Positions 62,721-64,000 of a DNA stretch of 64,000 nucleotides are shown here, one piece after another. The stretch spans positions 124,001 to 188,000 of the forward strand of contig JADJFA010000008.1 in NCBI GenBank assembly GCA_016708875.1. Direction: 5' to 3'. Origin of the DNA: Lewinellaceae bacterium. Lineage in GTDB: Bacteria; Bacteroidota; Bacteroidia; Chitinophagales; Saprospiraceae. Position 1 is the first letter of the stretch. Each line of letters begins with the position of its first letter. Below the pieces are notes generated by a model, which worked only from the letters and a program-made list of their open reading frames with translations, was not told where the DNA came from and did not search any database. A program made the translations under genes and the position numbers.

Positions 62721-63548
62721 ATGAACCGTTCCACCCTCGTTTCCGAAATATTCCGCAAAAAATCCTTCTTATGCGTTGGCCTGGATACCGAACTGGCCAA
62801 AATTCCACCGCATTTACTCGATTCAGAGGATCCCGTTTTTGAGTTCAATCGCCAAATCATTGATGCGACCCGTGATTTGTGTGTGGCCTACAAACCCAAT
62901 ATTGCTTTCTACGAAGCCCTCGGCCCCAAAGGTTGGCAGTCTCTGGCTCGCACGATTGAATACATTGGCAAGCAACACTTTATCATAGCCGATGCAAAAC
63001 GGGGCGACATCGGAAACACCAGTAGAATGTATGCCGAAGCCTTTTTCAATCAACTTGGCTGCGATGCCGTCACCGTTGCGCCTTATATGGGCGAAGACAG
63101 CGTTGGACCTTTTTTGGGGTTTGAGGGCAAATGGGCCATCCTTTTGGCGCTTACCTCCAATCCCGGTAGCCATGATTTTCAACGCGACTGGCTCGAGGAT
63201 TCCCGTGAAACACTTTGGGAAAAGGTGTTGCACCGCAGCCAAAACTGGGGCAGCCCGGAAAACCTAATGTTCGTCATCGGCGCAACCCACCCCGAAGCTT
63301 TTATTCGTGTCCGCGAAATCGCTCCCGACCATTTTCTGCTTGTTCCCGGTGTGGGCGCACAAGGTGGTGATTTGGCGGCGATTTGCGAGCACGGAATGAA
63401 TAAAGACTGCGGCCTGCTCATCAATGCTTCGCGTAGTATTCTCTATGCCTCCTCTGGTCAAGATTTCGCCCAAAAGGCAAGTGAAGAGGCCAAAAGGTTG
63501 CAGCAAGTAATGGAAAGCCTGTTGGAAACGCTGAACAATGAACGATGA
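62721..63548 (+). CDS. pyrF: Orotidine 5'-phosphate decarboxylase
   Basis: The 275-residue enzyme catalyses the last step of UMP synthesis, decarboxylation of OMP. It is the longer 'type 2' PyrF common in Bacteroidota and Actinobacteria: FLCVGLDTELAKIP, YKPNIAFYEALG, the catalytic charged network FIIADAKRGDIGNTS (Asp-Lys-Asp), PYMGEDSVGPF, and VPGVGAQGGDL. It overlaps the ribD start by 11 nt, so pyrimidine and riboflavin genes are translationally coupled here. Confidence 0.97.
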   Translation: MNRSTLVSEIFRKKSFLCVGLDTELAKIPPHLLDSEDPVFEFNRQIIDATRDLCVAYKPNIAFYEALGPKGWQSLARTIEYIGKQHFIIADAKRGDIGNTSRMYAEAFFNQLGCDAVTVAPYMGEDSVGPFLGFEGKWAILLALTSNPGSHDFQRDWLEDSRETLWEKVLHRSQNWGSPENLMFVIGATHPEAFIRVREIAPDHFLLVPGVGAQGGDLAAICEHGMNKDCGLLINASRSILYASSGQDFAQKASEEAKRLQQVMESLLETLNNER

Positions 63549-64000
63549 ACTTTTCATCCAACGATGTTTTGATCTCGCCCGCCTCGGCTTGGGTAGCGTT
63601 TCGCCCAACCCACTGGTGGGCGCAGTGCTGGTTCACGAAGGAAAAATCATTGGGGAGGGTTTTCATCAACGATGGGGAGAAGCGCATGCAGAAGTAAATT
63701 GCGTACGCGCCGTTTCGCCTGAAAACCAGTATCTTATCCCCTACTCTACCCTATTTTGCAATCTGGAGCCTTGCGCTCATTTTGGAAAAACGCCACCTTG
63801 TACAGATTTGATTTTGGAGCAAAAAATACCCAGGGTGGTGGTGTCCAATACCGACCCAAATCCGCTCGTTGCGGGAAAAGGATTGGCAAGGTTGCAAAAG
63901 GCAGGCGTTGAAATAAAGCAAGGTGTTTTGGAAGAACAAGGCAGCTGGCTCAATCGCAGTTTTTTTACCTGGATAACGGAAAATCGACCACACGTGGTTT
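63538..64000 (+). CDS. ribD: Riboflavin biosynthesis protein RibD, N-terminal part
   Basis: The frame from ATG 63538 is open to the window edge (154 codons). It encodes the deaminase domain of bifunctional RibD: FDLARLGLGSVSPNPLVGAV, GEGFHQRWGEAHAEVNCV (HAE zinc/proton-shuttle motif), LEPCAHFGKTPPCTDLIL (the PC...PPC zinc ligands), VSNTDPNPLVAGKGLARLQK. It deaminates the pyrimidinone intermediate of riboflavin synthesis; the reductase domain should follow outside the window. It starts 11 nt inside pyrF. Confidence 0.95.
   Translation, partial: MNDELFIQRCFDLARLGLGSVSPNPLVGAVLVHEGKIIGEGFHQRWGEAHAEVNCVRAVSPENQYLIPYSTLFCNLEPCAHFGKTPPCTDLILEQKIPRVVVSNTDPNPLVAGKGLARLQKAGVEIKQGVLEEQGSWLNRSFFTWITENRPHVV

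Noticed and set aside
1..64000. tRNA, rRNA or tmRNA genes
   Set aside because: No cloverleaf-like T-loop motif in a gene-free gap and no rRNA-like sequence was recognised; gaps are filled by repeats or promoters. A covariance scan could still find a short RNA.

Overview
The window is a chromosomal segment of a Bacteroidota bacterium, most likely in or near the Saprospiria (the phylum is well supported, the class is inference). Evidence for the phylum: a type IX secretion C-terminal sorting domain, a GLPGLI-family protein, CarboxypepD_reg/TonB outer-membrane receptors, LytTR/LytS and membrane-anchored AraC regulators, a NagB/PIG-L fusion, and repeated TAnnTTTG promoter boxes upstream of genes. 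No rRNA, tRNA, CRISPR array or prophage was recognised.

Layout. 1-6.9 kb: core genes atpA (3' end), atpG, argS and glnS, with a duplicated argS 3' end and a frameshifted lipoprotein between argS and glnS. 6.9-7.6 kb: non-coding, with two tandem repeat/terminator units. 7.6-14.6 kb: FkbM methyltransferase, two alpha/beta hydrolases, a VanX-like dipeptidase, a SAM methyltransferase, a TetR regulator, a Fic protein and an SDR. 14.6-19.2 kb: two-gene NAD-linked formate dehydrogenase. 19.3-23.2 kb: a metallopeptidase fusion, a three-helix membrane protein with an EAD11-like tail, and a convergent metallopeptidase/thrombospondin-3/FGE-like protein, all carrying frame disruptions. 23.4-30.2 kb: LytTR regulator, sensor kinase, and a VIT-vWA protein with a possible caspase-like C-terminus. 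30.2-41.6 kb: RibD-C/DHFR-like protein, DUF1801 protein, 1169-residue T9SS surface protein, a homopolymer-rich anomalous stretch, esterase, AraC-type hybrid regulator, LTA-synthase-like sulfatase, ATP-grasp enzyme.

41.7-47.0 kb is the most striking locus: an intact SIR2-like protein with an EAD11-like tail, overlapping an intact nSTAND-type NTPase with one transmembrane helix, followed by a decayed secreted coiled-coil/FGE-like protein and a TonB-C protein with an in-frame stop. It resembles NTPase-controlled biological conflict systems. It shares the EAD11-like tail and FGE-like module with the 19-23 kb locus.

47-64 kb: NagB/PIG-L (frameshifted), a lone paaC, LD-carboxypeptidase, YciE-like ferritin-fold protein, HlyD protein, outer-membrane beta-barrel receptor, several secreted proteins, a TonB-dependent receptor behind a TPP riboswitch (hence a predicted thiamin receptor), GLPGLI protein, pyrF and the start of ribD.

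Two window-wide signals stand out. First, at least nine long inverted repeats (22-50 bp arms) sit between genes; the arms are built of short near-repeated words, and most loci use different words in the same architecture. Second, about a dozen genes are split by single-base frameshifts or nonsense codons while long core genes nearby are intact, so local decay or local sequence error must be separated.
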